A DNA stretch of 64,000 bases from Limnephilus marmoratus. Its lineage: Eukaryota; Arthropoda; Insecta; Trichoptera; Limnephilidae. Positions within the stretch are counted from its first letter, which is position 1; every line of letters begins with the position of its first letter. The stretch spans positions 67,637,072-67,701,071 of the forward strand of contig OU862907.1 of the NCBI GenBank assembly GCA_917880885.1, given 5' to 3'. The position numbers were made by a program, and so were the translations under genes. Positions 39,601 to 42,600 of the stretch are shown piece after piece. The notes under the pieces were generated by a model, which was not told the DNA's origin, did no database searches, and saw only the letters and a program-made list of their open reading frames with translations.

Positions 39601-42600
39601 AATGTCGAGAGCGGTCGAGCCGCCCGTAGGAAATTTTTCAGGTAAAATTATTTGTCAGACTGCGCGAATGACGGAATATTCTTGTTATGTATTTCTATGG
39701 ACAACTTGATAGGGATGTACAGCTTGATCCACTATCAACCTTTTACATTTTGTTTTAGGGATGTCACTAAAAGAATAATGGAGTTAAACCGATTTCTATG
39801 GAGACACACGCGCTGACGTATAAACACGCTTATTGTACTTGACTGCTATCGTATATTTAACGCATATATCTGCTTACGTTGCTGACCGGTTAAAGTAATT
39901 AACAAAGTGTTCCGTACACTGAATGCGTAGTTTGTACTTCTACGATTATTGATTTCCATATTGAGATAACCGTTTACGTTCTCATCCAATGGAGGGAGTA
40001 AATTATTATCGTAATGCACATTTCCGCTATTCGATCTCAAAAAATTATATAGCACACTTGATGAAACTTTTACTAAAGAAGTATATTTTTTTGATGTATT
40101 TGCCTCCAAAGATCTAAAAAAAAATTCGTCATTTTTGAGCCAATATGCCGAAAGCATTTGCCACCACACGCCTTGCTTTACGTAATCTTTAATTGTAATT
40201 GGATATTCTCGGGTCATATCTTGATTGCCTGTATGGAAATGGACAAATCAGACTTGAGCTCCGAAAAAGAATGTGCCGCGTGGGGGCGACTGCTTAACCG
40301 GTTAATGGCCGGAGACGAGTCGGCGCGTGCGTCATATGCGCATGCGCGAGAAAATAATTAAAATATTTGAATAATATTTCCGACAAAAAACTTTTGGTCT
40401 GCGATTTTGGCCCTTCTATGTACAGAATTTGTATGAAGAACAGTGTCAGAATCGCTTGCGCCATCATTACTCTAGTAGACGCTAAAAGTTTCATTAACCT
40501 TGCAATTCTGGAATATTTTTAAAACGATTTCGTCTATGACAATGCGCTGTCAGAATTTGCCGCGATTTTAACCGTCGCAATAAATGCGTGTTCGGCGACT
40601 AAAACATCGTAAAACCTATTAATTTACGTAATAAATGTAAGTAATGTTGTTTTGGTAGATAGTTTATTGTGTTGTGAACGTGTTTCAGTCAATAAAATAA
40701 ACAATAGCTCAAAATTTATCAACAAAACATTCAATTCAAAATTCAAAGTGGTGGTTTTTTTAGTGTTTTTTTGTGAATTTTCGTGGAATGGCGTGGCCCG
40801 TGAGAGGTTAAGTATTTTTTTTTAGTGGTTAAAAGGTTAATATAAAGCGTGCTATTTTCGCTTTCCAACACCGTTTATATCAAGGACATATGAATATATC
40901 TGGACCTGCCCTAAGTGATAAAAGCGTATTATTTCCCCCTCCCCATAACGGTTCCTTGGAGCCAGCTCGGCTTACAAGAGCCTCGCTTCTAAAAAATGTG
41001 ACGACATCATTCTTGTCCTGACCAGTGCCGAGCACGCATCGTACATTTTACGAACAAAAATGAGAGCTTGTGAAATACATTATACCCTAATAAATGCGGA
41101 TATAGCGAATGTGAGCGTTTCTCCAGTGAGCTCGTCGCTGGTTACAGGGGTAAGTAAATTATGAAACATTTGTAAAAGTGTCTTAATTAAATACAGCAAC
41201 AAAATATTCCTCTGTGAAAAAGGGTGAACTTTCCTTTGCCGCATTTGGACTACGCAAATATGTTATAATGTGACGGGCAATTCGCGCTCTCATGTAAAAA
41301 GATCTATTCATTCAAAAGCAGATTTCGCTTTTAAGAACTAAATGGTGATATTATAATGTGAGATGCCTACATACTGTCAGATTGATTTTTTAACGAATCA
41401 CAGTCATCTTTCTCCTCTTCGCCCTCCATAGTTTGATTTTACCCCTCATCTGTATCTTCTTGTCTATCCATTTGGATGTCTATGGTTTATATCTTATTTC
41501 TCACTATGATAATAAGGGAGTCAACAATTTCTACGAAATCTATATGAGTTGTTCCGAAAACTGAACCAATAAACTTTACGGGTTAAATTGAAGGCAAACT
41601 TCGAATTCTAGAGTTCATTGAAACCAAAGTTACACACAGACAGACAACAGAAATTAGTATTTGTATTGATGGTGGATTTAACCTGAGGTGTAGTTGGTGG
41701 CCAGGGGGGTGGAGGTGACAACGCTGGCTGTAGACGGCTGCCCCAGGGTGACTTGGAGCCCTGTGGACATGCGCTGGGAAGGGCCCTGCGATATAAACAA
41801 AAAAATATACGTTAATTTGCTGTCATACACTGTTCAAATCTAGACTAGCAATTTAGGTATATGCAGGCTTTATAAATTCCACAGTTAACAATAATAATTT
41901 ACTTAAGAGCGTTTAACCAGCCAGCGGCCGAAAATCCACCTTTCATCGAAAGTTGTTCTTACGATCGTGCAGGGCGGTTACAATGAGAAAGTTTAAATAT
42001 TCTCCGTACCAGCTTTTTAAAATTATAACTCAATATCAATTTTATTTCATTCCAAATTTGCTTTAATTTATACCTACATCCAAAAATGCTGTAAGGCGTG
42101 ATGATAAAACTATTAAAATTATTTACTTTTTGTAATTCTTTTTTGATTACAAGTATTTATCATTTTTCAATAATGTCTAAGTTAAATAAGAATGTTAAAA
42201 AAATCTGAAATATATTAGTTTGTAAGTGCGCAAATAAATACACAAACGGACCAATTTTCGTCAAGAAACACATGTACGTACTTATTTTTTAATGATTTTA
42301 TTGAAACTTAAATTAAAATTTTAAAACATGCGATACCCAGATAATGTATTGATTTATTTTACTACATGATTATATAATTTGAAATGGGTGTGGTATAATA
42401 CAAAATCTTTTTTGAAAATTTAAACATTTTCAACACTGGTCCCAGGTACAACGTGACATGATTACAATAGGGAAGTTATCAGCACAAAATAGAGGGCTTA
42501 AATGGGATCCGTGTTGAGGAAGGAATCGCTAGGGCGGCAGTTTGCTCAACCGCCGTCATCTGGTGTTTGGTCACCCCAAGGGCTCACATCGGGGACCTTC

